A stretch of DNA of 64,000 nucleotides from Actinomycetota bacterium (GCA_020161845.1 JAIUNK010000001.1:1-64000), one strand, 5' to 3'. Numbered from the stretch's first letter, positions 34,923 through 44,446 are shown. Made by a program: numbers and translations. The notes: generated by a model not told the origin, from the letters alone.

Positions 34923-36060
34923 GGTGGAGCTGGAGGCGGTCCGTGCCGTCCTCGGCCGCAGGGGCCAGGAACCGGGCCCGGTGGAGGTCGGCACGGCGCT
35001 GCGCTCGCTGGGCGTGCTGGTGACCGACGCCGTCGTCCGCCAGACCGTCGCCGCGCTGCGCCGGGAGAGCGTGGGCGCGGGCGTCCTCGACCCGTTGCTG
35101 CGCGAGCCCGGCGTCACCGACGTGCTCGTGAACGCGCCCGACCAGGTGTTCGTCGACCGGGGTCGCGGCCTTGAGCCGGCGGGGGTCCGCTTCGCCGGGG
35201 AGGAGGAGGTCCGTCGGCTCGCGGTGCGCCTGGCGGCGTCCGTCGGTCGCCGGCTCGACGACGGCTCGCCCTTCGTCGATGCCCGGCTCGCCGGCGGGGT
35301 GCGCGTGCACGCGGTGCTGCCCTGCGTGGCCGACTCGGGCACCTGCCTGTCGCTGCGGGTGCCGAACCGGCACCGGCTGAGCCTGGACGACTGGGTCGCC
35401 GGGGGCAGCCTGGATGCCCGTGGCGCCGGGCTGCTCGCCGGCCTGGTGGCCGCGCGCCGGGCCTTCCTCATCTCCGGGGGCACGGGTTCGGGGAAGACCA
35501 CCCTGCTGGGCGCGATGCTCGGCCTGGTGCCACCGCGGGAGCGGATCGTCATCGCGGAGGACTCCCGCGAGCTCCAGCCCGACCACCCGCACTGCGTCCG
35601 GCTGGAGGCACGACCGGCGAACGCGGAGGGGGCGGGCGCGGTCACCCTGACCGACCTCGTCCGGCAGGCGCTGCGGATGCGGCCGGACCGCCTGGTCGTG
35701 GGCGAGGTGCGCGGCGCGGAACTCGCCGACCTGCTGAGTGCGCTGAACACCGGGCACGAGGGCGGGTGCGGCACCGTCCACGCCAACTCCGCCGCCGACG
35801 TCCCCGCCCGGCTGGAGGCCCTCGCCGCGCTGGGCGGCCTGGGCAGGGCGGCCCTGCACGCGCAGCTTGCCGCGGCCCTCCAGGTGCTGGTGCACGTGCG
35901 CCGGCTGCCCGACGGCCGCCGGTGGGTCGACGAGCTTCGGGTGGTGCGCCCCGACCCGGACGGTGGCCACTGTCGCACCGTGCCGGCCATCCTCTTCCGT
36001 GCCGACGGGCACCGGGTCGCAGAGGGCTACCCCGATCTCGAGCGGTTGGTGGAGCAGTGA
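34915..36060 (+). CDS. tadA: TadA-like type II/IV secretion ATPase
   Basis: The 381-residue ATPase has an N-terminal docking domain, LLREPGVTDVLVNAPDQVFV, Walker A SGGTGSGKTT at about residues 187-196, the Asp box VIAEDSRELQP, Walker B RLVVGEVRG near 260 and the His box GTVHANSAADVPARLEAL. It powers pilus assembly. It is shorter than CpaF of Gram-negatives, as in other actinobacterial tad loci (Rv3659c type). ATG 34915 lies within the end of the CpaE-like gene. Confidence 0.93.
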   Translation: MAEVELEAVRAVLGRRGQEPGPVEVGTALRSLGVLVTDAVVRQTVAALRRESVGAGVLDPLLREPGVTDVLVNAPDQVFVDRGRGLEPAGVRFAGEEEVRRLAVRLAASVGRRLDDGSPFVDARLAGGVRVHAVLPCVADSGTCLSLRVPNRHRLSLDDWVAGGSLDARGAGLLAGLVAARRAFLISGGTGSGKTTLLGAMLGLVPPRERIVIAEDSRELQPDHPHCVRLEARPANAEGAGAVTLTDLVRQALRMRPDRLVVGEVRGAELADLLSALNTGHEGGCGTVHANSAADVPARLEALAALGGLGRAALHAQLAAALQVLVHVRRLPDGRRWVDELRVVRPDPDGGHCRTVPAILFRADGHRVAEGYPDLERLVEQ

Positions 36061-36085
36061 AGCGGCGGGGCGGGGAGTCCGCCCG

Positions 36086-36880
36086 ATGATCCTGCTGGCG
36101 GCGGTCGCGGCCGGACTCGCATGGTTCCTCTGGGCGGGGCCGCCCGCCGCCCGCCGGCTGATCGCGTCCGCCCGCCCGCGCGACCGGCTGCGGGCCGTGG
36201 GGGCGCGGGTGCTCCCGGTGGCCGCCGTGGGAGTGTCCGCGGGTGCCGGTGCGGTGGCCGGCGGGGGAGCGGGTGCCGCGATCGGGTTGTCGGCCGGGCT
36301 GGCCGCCCTTACCGCGGGGGTGGTGCTGCGGGCACACCGGCGACGGTCCGCCGCCGCCGCCCGTGCCGCGGAAGTGGCCGATGCCTGCCAGCTGCTGGCC
36401 GGACTGCTGCGTGTCGGTCACGTCCCTGCCGGCGCCTTGCGCGTGGCCGCGCGGGATGCGCCGGTGCTCGCAGAGGCCGCGGCGATGCTCCGCGTCGGCG
36501 GCGAGGTGCCGCCGGTCCTCCGGTCGCTGGCTCGCGTGCCGGGACGGGCTGGCCTCGCCGAACTCGCCGCTGCCTGGGAGGTCGCCGCCGCGACGGGCGC
36601 CTCGCTCACCGCCACCCTCGACGCGCTGGCCGACCGGTTGGCATCCCGCCAGGGGGTGTCGCGGGTGGTGGCGGCCGAACTGTCGGCTCCCCGGGCCACC
36701 GGACGGCTGCTCGCCGTGCTGCCCGTGGCCGGGCTCGCCCTGGGGTACGCGCTCGGGGGTGACCCGCTGTCGTTCCTGACCGGTTCCTGGCCGGGTCGCG
36801 CCAGCCTCGTGGCGGGGGTGGCCCTGGGCTGCGCGGGCGTGGTGTGGACCGAACGCATCGCCGACACGGAGGAGGGCTGA
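36086..36880 (+). CDS. tadB: TadB-like type II secretion F-domain protein
   Basis: The 264-residue membrane protein has N-terminal TM segments (MILLAAVAAGLAWFLWAG, and a second within residues 45-85) and the T2SSF cytoplasmic domain (ACQLLAGLLRVGHVPAGALR, SLTATLDALADRLASRQGVS). TM segments lie at the C-terminus. It forms the inner-membrane platform with TadC. The start is 25 bases after tadA, and the gene ends one base before the tadC start. Confidence 0.88.
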   Translation: MILLAAVAAGLAWFLWAGPPAARRLIASARPRDRLRAVGARVLPVAAVGVSAGAGAVAGGGAGAAIGLSAGLAALTAGVVLRAHRRRSAAAARAAEVADACQLLAGLLRVGHVPAGALRVAARDAPVLAEAAAMLRVGGEVPPVLRSLARVPGRAGLAELAAAWEVAAATGASLTATLDALADRLASRQGVSRVVAAELSAPRATGRLLAVLPVAGLALGYALGGDPLSFLTGSWPGRASLVAGVALGCAGVVWTERIADTEEG

Positions 36881-36881
36881 G

Positions 36882-37610
36882 ATGACCTGGGCCGTGGTGG
36901 CGGCTCTCGCCGCCGGAGCGGCGGTGCTCGCCTGGCGCGGTGCCCCGGGCGACCGCCTGCGTCCGCGGTCGGTGCGTGCCAGGGGCCGCCCGTGGACGAC
37001 CGGGGCAGGACGGGACCGCTGGCTCGTGCCGGTGGCGGCGTCCGCGAGCGGCCTGCTGCTGGTCGTCGGGCTCGGCTGGTGGGGCTTGGCTGCGGCGATC
37101 GGGCTCGGCGTCGCCAGCGCGGTCGCACTGGAACGCCGGGAGGCTGACCGGGCAGGGCGGCGCCGGGCGCGCCTTGAAGCCCAGCTGCCGCAGGCCTGCG
37201 ACCTGCTCGCCGTCTGCCTCGAGGCCGGGCAGCCGCTGCGCCGGGCGACCGAGGTGATCGCGGGAGCGGTGGAGTCACCGCTGTCCGAGGTGCTGGCCGA
37301 GCTCTGCGCGGTGGTGGCCCTCGGGGCTGATGAGGACCGGGCCTGGCGGGAGGCCGGGCGTGCCGAGCCCGCGCTCGCCACGCTGGCCCGGGAGGTCGGC
37401 CGGGCCGTGAACTCCGGGGTGGCGCTGTCCCTGGCGCTGCGATCGCTCGGCGTGGAGGCGCGGCGCGTCGCGGCGTCGGCGGCGGAGGTGCGTGCCCGCC
37501 GGGTGGGCGTGCGCAGCGTGCTGCCGCTGATGCTGTGCTTCCTGCCCGCCTTCCTCCTCCTCGGCGTCGTGCCGATCATCGGGGGCGTCGCCCGGCACCT
37601 CCTCCCGTGA
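36882..37610 (+). CDS. tadC: TadC-like type II secretion F-domain protein
   Basis: The 242-residue second platform protein has T2SSF residues QACDLLAVCLEAGQPLRRAT and NSGVALSLALRSLG, with a C-terminal TM segment VLPLMLCFLPAFLLLGVVPI. The N-terminus contains two TM segments. It lies directly after tadB, as in Rv3658c-Rv3657c. The following 140 bases to the pilin gene hold further GTCCACA-type sites, which suggests the pilin can be expressed from its own promoter. Confidence 0.88.
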   Translation: MTWAVVAALAAGAAVLAWRGAPGDRLRPRSVRARGRPWTTGAGRDRWLVPVAASASGLLLVVGLGWWGLAAAIGLGVASAVALERREADRAGRRRARLEAQLPQACDLLAVCLEAGQPLRRATEVIAGAVESPLSEVLAELCAVVALGADEDRAWREAGRAEPALATLAREVGRAVNSGVALSLALRSLGVEARRVAASAAEVRARRVGVRSVLPLMLCFLPAFLLLGVVPIIGGVARHLLP

Positions 37611-37625
37611 TGCGTTCCGGCGGCG

Positions 37626-37664
37626 TCGTCCACAACCGGGAAGCGTCCCGGAGCACTGTCCACA
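37626..37664. promoter_or_regulatory. Second pair of DnaA-box-like sites before the pilin gene
   Basis: TCGTCCACA at 37626-37634 and CTGTCCACA at 37656-37664 are each close to TTGTCCACA and lie in the only sizeable gap inside the tad operon, upstream of the Flp pilin. The pairing mirrors that at 33783-33822. No clear -35/-10 could be picked between them and the pilin start. Confidence 0.35.
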
Positions 37665-37750
37665 GGCGGCGGGTCGGCGTGACCGGCGAGGGCTGTCTCG
37701 TCCGGAAGGTGAGGGTGCGTCCGAACGGGCGCCGAGGGAAGGAGTCAGGC

Positions 37751-37954
37751 ATGGCAGGTGGATTGGTGAAGGCCGCGCGCGTCCGCGACCAGAGGGGCAT
37801 GACCACCGCGGAGTACGCGGTCGGCACGGTGGCGACGGTGAGCTTCGTCGGCATCATCATCGCGATCATCAACAACCCGGAGTTCCAGAAGGCGATGTGG
37901 GAGGTCCTGGCGGCGATCATCAAGGCCGTGATCCAGGCGATGGGCGTCGCGTGA
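37751..37954 (+). CDS. Flp/DUF4244-type pilin
   Basis: The 67-residue prepilin has a basic leader ending in RVRDQRG, then MTTAEYAVGTVATVSFVGIIIAII, the pilin hydrophobic helix with a Glu five residues after the cleavage-type Gly (G|MTTAEYA). This is the DUF4244 pattern of actinobacterial Flp pilins (Rv3656c type). GAAGGAGTC stands before ATG 37751. It should be cleaved by a prepilin peptidase, none of which is encoded in the window, and assembled into a thin fibre. Confidence 0.9.
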   Translation: MAGGLVKAARVRDQRGMTTAEYAVGTVATVSFVGIIIAIINNPEFQKAMWEVLAAIIKAVIQAMGVA

Positions 37955-38385
37955 GCCGAGGCCCGTACAAGCCGGCCGGCCGGGTCAACCCCGGCCGGCC
38001 GGTGGCCCCCCGCGCCGCGGAGGGTGGACGCTGCCGGCCGTCGGTGCCACCGCGGGCCGAGCAGGGGATGGTCACCGTCGAGATCGCCTTCGGGGCCCTC
38101 GCCGCTGCGCTGGCGTGCATCGCGCTCGCCTGGGTGCTCTCGGTGCTGGGCCTGGCCGTGCGGTGCCAGGACACGGCTGCGGAGGTGGCGCGCCAGGAGG
38201 CGCGCACCGACCGGTCGGCGGTGGCCCGGGCGATCGCCGACCGGCCGAAGGGGGCGACCGTCAGCGTCAGGGGGGACGCAGAGCAGGTCACCGTGACGGT
38301 CGAACTGATCGCGCGGCCCTGGGCGTCGTGGCTGCCGGCGATCCCGGTGAGCGCCCGGGCCGTGGTGCTCAGGGAGCCGGCGTGA
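37951..38385 (+). CDS. TadE-like pseudopilin
   Basis: The 144-residue protein has a ~45-residue basic N-terminus and then EQGMVTVEIAFGALAAALAC, the TadE motif with the conserved Glu after the cleavage Gly. Its TM helix is followed by an extracytoplasmic domain (QDTAAEVARQEARTDR). GTG 37951 overlaps the pilin stop; a start nearer the TM helix is possible. It is probably a minor pilin. Confidence 0.82.
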   Translation: MSRGPYKPAGRVNPGRPVAPRAAEGGRCRPSVPPRAEQGMVTVEIAFGALAAALACIALAWVLSVLGLAVRCQDTAAEVARQEARTDRSAVARAIADRPKGATVSVRGDAEQVTVTVELIARPWASWLPAIPVSARAVVLREPA

Positions 38386-38774
38386 ACAGGCGCCGGGCCG
38401 GTGGCTGGCGGCGCGACGAACGGGGGGCGGGCACCGTGCTGATGGTCGCGGCCGTGCTCGTCGCCGCGGTCCTCGCCGGACTCGTGCTCGTGGTACAGGG
38501 TTACGTCGCCGCGGTGCACCACGCGCGCTCCGCCGCCGACCTCGTCGCCGTGTCGGCAGCAGCACGCCAGTCGCGGGGACACGACGCCTGCCGGGCGGCC
38601 GCGGCCGTGGCGGAGGCCAACGCCGTCCGCCTCAGGGCCTGCCGCGTGCGTGGCGACAGCTTCGACTTCGTGGTGTCGGTCACCGTTGAGCAACCGGTAC
38701 GGGCTCCGGCGCCGATGCTGCCGGCCGTGGTGCCCGCCACGGCCCATGCGGGCCGGATCGGACTCCTGCCGTGA
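38382..38774 (+). CDS. Rv3654c-like TadE-family protein (TIGR03816)
   Basis: The 130-residue protein has RDERGAGTVLMVAAVLVAAV, a TadE-type segment in which the conserved Glu is replaced by the GAGTVL form seen in the Flp-helicase-neighbourhood TadE-like family. The extracytoplasmic part begins HHARSAADLVAVSAAARQ and carries three cysteines. GTG 38382 overlaps the previous stop. The downstream convergent helicase is the expected neighbour of this family. Confidence 0.82.
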   Translation: MNRRRAGGWRRDERGAGTVLMVAAVLVAAVLAGLVLVVQGYVAAVHHARSAADLVAVSAAARQSRGHDACRAAAAVAEANAVRLRACRVRGDSFDFVVSVTVEQPVRAPAPMLPAVVPATAHAGRIGLLP

Positions 38775-38848
38775 CGGACGTCGGGCGGGCGGCACCCGGC
38801 CGTGCCGGACCGGAGCACTGGGGCGGGCCGCTGCGCCGCTGGTGGGCC

Positions 38849-41107
38849 TCAGTCGCCGCCGAGGAACCGCGAGACCAGGAGGGCGGCCGCGTCCTTGGCG
38901 AGGGGCTGGTTGCCGTTCCCGCACTTGGGGGAGACGACGCACGACGGGCACCCGGCGGCGCAGGAGCAGGTGCGCAGCCGGTCGAGCGTCGCCGACCACC
39001 AGGCCTCGGCCAGCTCGAAGCCGCGCTCGGCGAACCCGGCCCCGCCCGGGTGGCCGTCGTGGACGAAGATCGTGAGCTCCCCGGTGTCGGGATGCAGGGT
39101 GGTGGACAGTCCGCCGATGTCCCACCGGTCGCACGGCGCGAACATCGGCAGCAGGCCGATGGCGCAGTGCTCGGCAGCGTGGGCGGCACCGGCGAGGTCC
39201 CTCTGCGCGATCCCGCCCAGCAGGACGGCGGGCACCGTCACCCAGACCGACTGCGTGCGCAGCACGCGTCGGGGCAGGTCGAGGGGATGGCTGTCCCACA
39301 CCTTGCCACTGGCTTCGTCGCGGCGCAGGAAGCCGGTGACCTGGCTGGTGAGCTCGACGGTGCCCAGGCACACGCGTGTCGCGCCGAACGGACGCTCGCG
39401 CAGCCCCTCGACCACGCGCACGTCGGACTCCCCGAGGGGCTGGGTGAAGTAGCCCGGGCGGTCCGGGGCGGCGAGCGCCGCTCCCGCCTCCCGGTCGTAG
39501 GTGAGCACGCGCCACTGCTCGCCCTGGTGCAGGTAGACCGCGCCCTCGTGCACGGTCCGGTCGGCGGAGGCGGCGTCGACCTGCCCGATGACCCGGCCGG
39601 TCGCGTCCTCCACGACCTCCACCGAGCGGCCGCCGGCCGAGCGCAGGTCGATGGCGTCGACCGCGCGGTCCGGCCGCGTCCAGAACCACCCGGACGCGCG
39701 CCGGCGCAGGTGGCCGGCCCGGGCCAGGCCGTCGGCGAGCGCGGGGAGGGTGTCACCGAAGTACCGCACGTCCTCGAGGGTGAGGGGGAGCTCCTGGGCG
39801 GCGGCGGCGAGGTGCGGAGCAAGAACGTGCGGGTTGGCGGGGTGCAGCACCGTCCGCTCGACGGGGCGGTCGAAGACCAGGTCGGGGTGCTCGCACAGGA
39901 ACGCGTCCAGCGGGTCGGGACGGGCCAGCAGGATCCCGAGGGCGTCGCGGCCGGCGCGGCCCGCGCGGCCGGCCTGCTGCCACAAGGCAGCGAGGGTGCC
40001 GGGGAAGCCGCAGGTGATCACGGCGTCCACGCCGGAGATGTCGACACCCAGCTCCAGAGCGTTGGTGCAGGCGACGCCGGCGAGGCGCCGCGACTGCAGC
40101 CCCGCCTCCAGCAGGCGCCGGTCCTCGGCCAGGTAGCCGCCGCGGTAGGACGCGACCCGCGAGGGGTCGGCCACCTGGCGCTGGGCCCGCAGCGCGACGA
40201 GTTCCGCCTGCACCCGGGACGTGGTGAACGCCAGCGTCTGGCGCCCCTCGCCGACCAGCCGGGCGAGCATGTCCGCGGCCTCGTGGTGCGGGTCGCCCTC
40301 CGGCTGCCACAGCAGGTAGTCGAGGGCGGGACGGGCGGAGGTGTCGGACGCGACCTCGACCACGTCCTCCACTCCGGCGAGCCGGGTGAGCAGGTCGCCG
40401 GCGCCGCTGACCGTGGCGGAGGCGGAGAGGAAGACGGGGTCGGCGCCGTAGTGGTTGGCGAGCCGGCGCAGGCGGCGCAGCACGGCAGAGACGTGGGCGC
40501 CGAACACGCCGCGGTAGCGGTGCGCCTCGTCCACGACGACGTACCGCAGGGTGGACAGGAGGCGGGTCCAGTTCTGGTGGCGGGGAAGCACCGAGCGGTG
40601 CAGCATGTCCGGGTTCGTGAGCACGAGACGGCCGAAGTCGCGGGCGTACCGCCGTTCCACCGCGTCGGAGTCGCCGTCGAGGGTGCACCCCCGCGCCCGG
40701 GTGAGCTCCAGCCCGTTGACCACCCGCAGCTGGTCGTGGGCGAGCGCCTTGGTGGGGGCGAGGTACAGCGCGCTGTGCCCGCGGCCCAGCTCGAGCGGTC
40801 CCCGCCGCGCGACCTCGAACCCGACCTCGTCGTCGACGACGGCGGCCAGCACGGGAAGCAGGTAGCCGAGCGTCTTGCCCGACGCGGTGCCGGTGGCCAG
40901 CGCCACGTGGCGCCCGGCGTGGGCTGCGTCGGCCGCGACGACTTGGTGCTGCCACAGTTCGGCGACCCCGGACCGCTGGACGGCGGCGCGCACATCGCCC
41001 CCCACCCAGCCGGGGAACGGGGCCGTGACCCCGGCGACCGCCGGCCGATGGTAGTGGTGGCGCACCCGAGGATCCGCCGTCAGCCAGTCCGGTACCGCCA
41101 CGCGCAC
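38849..41107 (-). CDS. DEAH-box helicase of the Tad neighbourhood (TIGR03817), DUF1998 C-terminus
   Basis: The ~752-residue SF2 helicase has the Q-motif region ELWQHQVVAADAA, Walker A GTASGKTLGYLLP, DEAH in VVVDEAHRYRGVFG, motif III SASATVSG and motif VI QQAGRAGRAGRDALG. It has a DUF1998-type C-terminal zinc cluster CSCAAGCPSCVVSPKC. Rv3649 is the mycobacterial counterpart. The role is probably in DNA repair, and no link to pili is known beyond co-location. Starts GTG 41107 or 41101 are likely because the long upstream frame is antisense to the next gene. Confidence 0.92.
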   Translation of the reverse strand: MRVAVPDWLTADPRVRHHYHRPAVAGVTAPFPGWVGGDVRAAVQRSGVAELWQHQVVAADAAHAGRHVALATGTASGKTLGYLLPVLAAVVDDEVGFEVARRGPLELGRGHSALYLAPTKALAHDQLRVVNGLELTRARGCTLDGDSDAVERRYARDFGRLVLTNPDMLHRSVLPRHQNWTRLLSTLRYVVVDEAHRYRGVFGAHVSAVLRRLRRLANHYGADPVFLSASATVSGAGDLLTRLAGVEDVVEVASDTSARPALDYLLWQPEGDPHHEAADMLARLVGEGRQTLAFTTSRVQAELVALRAQRQVADPSRVASYRGGYLAEDRRLLEAGLQSRRLAGVACTNALELGVDISGVDAVITCGFPGTLAALWQQAGRAGRAGRDALGILLARPDPLDAFLCEHPDLVFDRPVERTVLHPANPHVLAPHLAAAAQELPLTLEDVRYFGDTLPALADGLARAGHLRRRASGWFWTRPDRAVDAIDLRSAGGRSVEVVEDATGRVIGQVDAASADRTVHEGAVYLHQGEQWRVLTYDREAGAALAAPDRPGYFTQPLGESDVRVVEGLRERPFGATRVCLGTVELTSQVTGFLRRDEASGKVWDSHPLDLPRRVLRTQSVWVTVPAVLLGGIAQRDLAGAAHAAEHCAIGLLPMFAPCDRWDIGGLSTTLHPDTGELTIFVHDGHPGGAGFAERGFELAEAWWSATLDRLRTCSCAAGCPSCVVSPKCGNGNQPLAKDAAALLVSRFLGGD

Positions 41108-41189
41108 AGCCTGCCACCTGCCGGGGACAGCGGCGCACGGCCCCGGACCGGGCCCCGGGCGGGGACGGGCCGTGTGCAAGGCTGGGTCC

Positions 41190-42644
41190 ATGCTCGAACC
41201 GGCCGATATCGACCACTTGCGCGACGACCTGCTCGCGGCGGACTTCACGCTCGACGCGGTGTCCGCGAGGCTGGGCGAGGCGGGACTCGCCGGGCTGGCG
41301 CGGAACTCCACCGTGCCCGCCTCCCGGGCGCTCGGAGATGCCGACGACCCCCAGGCCGACGCGATCCGCCTGTGGCTCCTCCAGCAGCCGGTGCCAGGAC
41401 GCCGGCTGGCGTCCTGGTCGAGCCTCCCGGCCCTCCGGTCCGCCGGCCTGGTCGCCGGTGGTGACCAGGTGGGTGCGACCGTGGAGCTGAAGCCGCACGG
41501 CTCGGAACGGCGGCAGGGCTGGATCTGCTCCGACCAGACCCCGCTCGACGGCCGCGTCACCCGGCCTCGCACCGACTTCGTGCTCGGCGCCTCCCCGGCG
41601 TCCACCACCCTCACCCAGCTCGTGCCGCCGGGCCCGTTCGGGCGGGCCCTGGACCTCGGCACCGGGTGCGGCATCCAGGCCCTGCACCTGGACGCGGGAG
41701 AGGTCGTCGCCACCGACCTCAACCCGCGCGCCCTGGAACTGGCACGGATCAGCCTGGGCCTGTCGGGGGTGGACGCCGACCTCAGGCTGGGCTCGCTCTA
41801 CGAGCCGGTCGCCGGCGAGCGCTTCGACCTGGTCGTGACCAACCCGCCGTACGTGATCAGCCCGCCCACACCGGACCGCCTCGTCTACCGCGACGGCGGC
41901 TTCGGCGGCGACGACCTGATGCGCGAGGTCGTCACCGGCGCCCCGCGCCACCTCGCCGACGGTGGCGTGCTGGTCGTCCTCGGCAACTGGGCGATCACCG
42001 CCGAGCCGTGGGACGAGCGGCTTGCGGGGTGGCTGCGTCCCACCGGCAGCGATGCCCTCGTGCTCCAGCGGGAGGTCCTCGACCCCTTCGAGTACGTCGA
42101 GCTGTGGCTGGCGGACGCCGGGCTGGCGGGCGCCCCGGAGTACCACCGGCGCTACGCCGAGTGGCTGGACTACTTCGACGCCGCCGGCATCCGGGGCGTC
42201 GGGATGGGCTGGCTCGCGCTGCGCGCGGCCGGTCGCGGCGAGCCGGTGGTGCGGATCGAGGAGTGGCCGCACGCGGTCCACCAGCCGGTCGGCGCCGCGT
42301 TCGCCGACTTCTTCGCCGCCGTCCCGGCCTCCCGGCTGCCGGACGCGGACGTGCTCGCCCGCTCCTGGCGGCTCCACCCCGGCGTGGTGCAGGAGACCAT
42401 CGGCAGGCCGGGCGCGGCCGACCCCCAGCACATCGTGCTGCGCCAGCAGTTCGGCTTCGGCCGGGCCGTCGAGGCGGGGACGGCCCTCGCCGCCGTCGTC
42501 GGTGCCTGCGACGGCGACCTGCCGCTGGGCGTGCTGGTCGGGGCGGTCGCGGGACTGCTGGACGTTGGCCCCGACGATCTCGCCGCCGACGTCCTTCCGC
42601 AGGTTCGTAGGCTGGTGGAAGAGGGCTACCTCCTGGACGGGTGA
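41190..42644 (+). CDS. SAM-dependent methyltransferase with NPPY motif (DUF7059-like N-terminus)
   Basis: The 484-residue protein has an N-terminal ~130-residue helical domain (LARNSTVPASRALGD). The methyltransferase core reads ALDLGTGCGIQALHL (motif I), VVATDLNPRALELAR and LVVTNPPYVISPP, the NPPY of N-methyltransferases of PrmC type. The C-terminal 220 residues include DFFAAVPASRLPDADVLAR and a winged-helix-like end. It may methylate a glutamine or adenine in a translation factor or nucleic acid, with target unknown. It is divergent from the helicase by 82 bases. Confidence 0.85.
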   Translation: MLEPADIDHLRDDLLAADFTLDAVSARLGEAGLAGLARNSTVPASRALGDADDPQADAIRLWLLQQPVPGRRLASWSSLPALRSAGLVAGGDQVGATVELKPHGSERRQGWICSDQTPLDGRVTRPRTDFVLGASPASTTLTQLVPPGPFGRALDLGTGCGIQALHLDAGEVVATDLNPRALELARISLGLSGVDADLRLGSLYEPVAGERFDLVVTNPPYVISPPTPDRLVYRDGGFGGDDLMREVVTGAPRHLADGGVLVVLGNWAITAEPWDERLAGWLRPTGSDALVLQREVLDPFEYVELWLADAGLAGAPEYHRRYAEWLDYFDAAGIRGVGMGWLALRAAGRGEPVVRIEEWPHAVHQPVGAAFADFFAAVPASRLPDADVLARSWRLHPGVVQETIGRPGAADPQHIVLRQQFGFGRAVEAGTALAAVVGACDGDLPLGVLVGAVAGLLDVGPDDLAADVLPQVRRLVEEGYLLDG

Positions 42645-42733
42645 CGTTCACAGGAACTCACAGGAACCGAACAGCCTCCCCATGGGCTGGGTGCCTTGAC
42701 TGGGAGCCAGTCCAGATCACACAGGAGTCAGAC

Positions 42734-44446
42734 ATGGCCGAGAACGACGAAGGGCGTCCCTGGGACGCGACCGGCGACCAGGCCGCCAACGAGCCCACCC
42801 AGGCACTTCCCACGGCCGGAGACGACGCGACCGGGGTGCTCCCGCCGCCCGACCGTCCCGAGCCCACGCAGGTCATCGGGGCTGCCGCCCCGGAACCCAC
42901 GCTCCCGCTGCCGACCGACGGCTGGGCCCGTCCCGCCGACCTCGGCGCGGCGTCCGGCGCCACCCCGGGGGCGCGGTACCCGGGCCCCCTGACCGGCCCG
43001 CAGGGAGGCGCCCCGCAGGCCTACGGCGCCCAGCCGTGGAGTTCCCCCGCGTATTCACCGGCACAGGGCTTGCCGGCACAGGGTGCGCCGACGCAGGGTT
43101 CGCCGTCGTACGGCCCGCAGGCCGCGCACACGGCCCCGTCCTACGGCCAGCAGCCCTACGGTCAGCCTCATCCCTACGGCCAGCCCACGCCGTCCGCCTA
43201 CGGCCAGCAGCCCTACGGCGGGCAGCCCTACGGCCAGCAGTACCAGCCCTACGGCCCGGCGGGCCAGGGCTATCCGCAGCACCCCGGCTACTACGCCCCG
43301 AGCCAGTACTACTACCCGCCGCAGCCGGTGGAGACGAAGAAGCGCTGGCCGCTCGCCCTGGTGGCGATGCTGGTCGCGCTCGTCCTCGGCGGCTCTGGCT
43401 TCCTCTGGGCGGCCAACGCGCTCACCGGGGCGCTGCCCCAGTCGGCCCAGACCACCCAGCCGCAGGCCGACCCGGGCCAGGGCGGGCAGGGCGACCCCCA
43501 GCAGGGCGGCGCCGGCCCCGGCAGCCAGGGCGGCACCACCACCGGTAGCGCCGTCACCTCGGCGCAGTCCGCCGGTGTGGTGCTCATCGCCGCGAAGACC
43601 TCCTCGGGCACCGCCGCGGGCACCGGCATGGTGCTGAGCCCCGACGGAAAGGTGCTCACCAACTACCACGTGGTGGCCGGATCGGAGTCCGTCGCGGTCA
43701 CGATCGCCGACAGCGGCGACACCTATACCGCCACCGTCCTCGGCTTCGACCAGACCAGGGACGTCGCGCTGCTCCAGCTCACGGACGCCCGCGACCTCAC
43801 CACGGTGAAGACCGACACGGTCGTCCCGTCCACGGGGACGGCGGTCGCCGCGGTGGGCAACGCCGAGGGTGGCGGCGAGCTGGTGAAGGCGGCCGGGACC
43901 GTCACGGCCACCGACCAGAGCCTCACGGTCTCCTCCGACTCCCCCTGGGGCAGTTCCGAGGACCTCTCCGGCCTGATCGAGACCAACGCGCGCGCCGTCC
44001 CCGGTGACTCCGGCGGCCCGATGTTCGACGCCGACAACGAGGTGGTCGGCATGACCACCGCCGGCTCCACCCGCGAGCGCACCAGCTACGCGGTGCCGAT
44101 CGCGACCGCGCTCGCCGTCGTCCAGCAGGTCGAGTCCGGGCAGGACGCGGGCACGGTGCGGGTCGGCCCGGCGGGCTACCTCGGCATCAAGGTGGCCGAC
44201 GCCGACCAGACCTCCACAGGCAAGACCATCACCGCCGTCGTCGCCGGCAGCCCGGCCGACAAGGCCGGCGTGGTCGCCGGCAGCCGCCTCACCAGGGTGG
44301 GCGACACCACCATCAGGGCCACGACGAACCTGGCCACCGTGATCCGTGCGCTCGAGCCCGGCCAGCAGGTGACGATCCAGTGGACGGCGCCCAACGGCAC
44401 CCACAAGCAGGCCACGGTCACGCTGGGCAGCAGCCCCGTCAACTGA
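42734..44446 (+). CDS. HtrA-like S1C serine protease with PDZ domain
   Basis: The 570-residue protein starts with a ~200-residue cytoplasmic Pro/Gln/Tyr-rich tail containing YGQQPYG-type repeats. One TM helix follows (WPLALVAMLVALVLGGSGFL, about residues 205-225), then an extracytoplasmic trypsin domain with triad His312 (TNYHVVAG), Asp343 (TRDVALLQL) and Ser426 (PGDSGGP). A C-terminal PDZ domain ends the protein (GYLGIKVAD, GSPADKAGVVAGS). It is a membrane-anchored quality-control protease. ATG 42734 follows CACAGGAGTC. A terminator hairpin stands after the gene. Confidence 0.92.
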   Translation: MAENDEGRPWDATGDQAANEPTQALPTAGDDATGVLPPPDRPEPTQVIGAAAPEPTLPLPTDGWARPADLGAASGATPGARYPGPLTGPQGGAPQAYGAQPWSSPAYSPAQGLPAQGAPTQGSPSYGPQAAHTAPSYGQQPYGQPHPYGQPTPSAYGQQPYGGQPYGQQYQPYGPAGQGYPQHPGYYAPSQYYYPPQPVETKKRWPLALVAMLVALVLGGSGFLWAANALTGALPQSAQTTQPQADPGQGGQGDPQQGGAGPGSQGGTTTGSAVTSAQSAGVVLIAAKTSSGTAAGTGMVLSPDGKVLTNYHVVAGSESVAVTIADSGDTYTATVLGFDQTRDVALLQLTDARDLTTVKTDTVVPSTGTAVAAVGNAEGGGELVKAAGTVTATDQSLTVSSDSPWGSSEDLSGLIETNARAVPGDSGGPMFDADNEVVGMTTAGSTRERTSYAVPIATALAVVQQVESGQDAGTVRVGPAGYLGIKVADADQTSTGKTITAVVAGSPADKAGVVAGSRLTRVGDTTIRATTNLATVIRALEPGQQVTIQWTAPNGTHKQATVTLGSSPVN

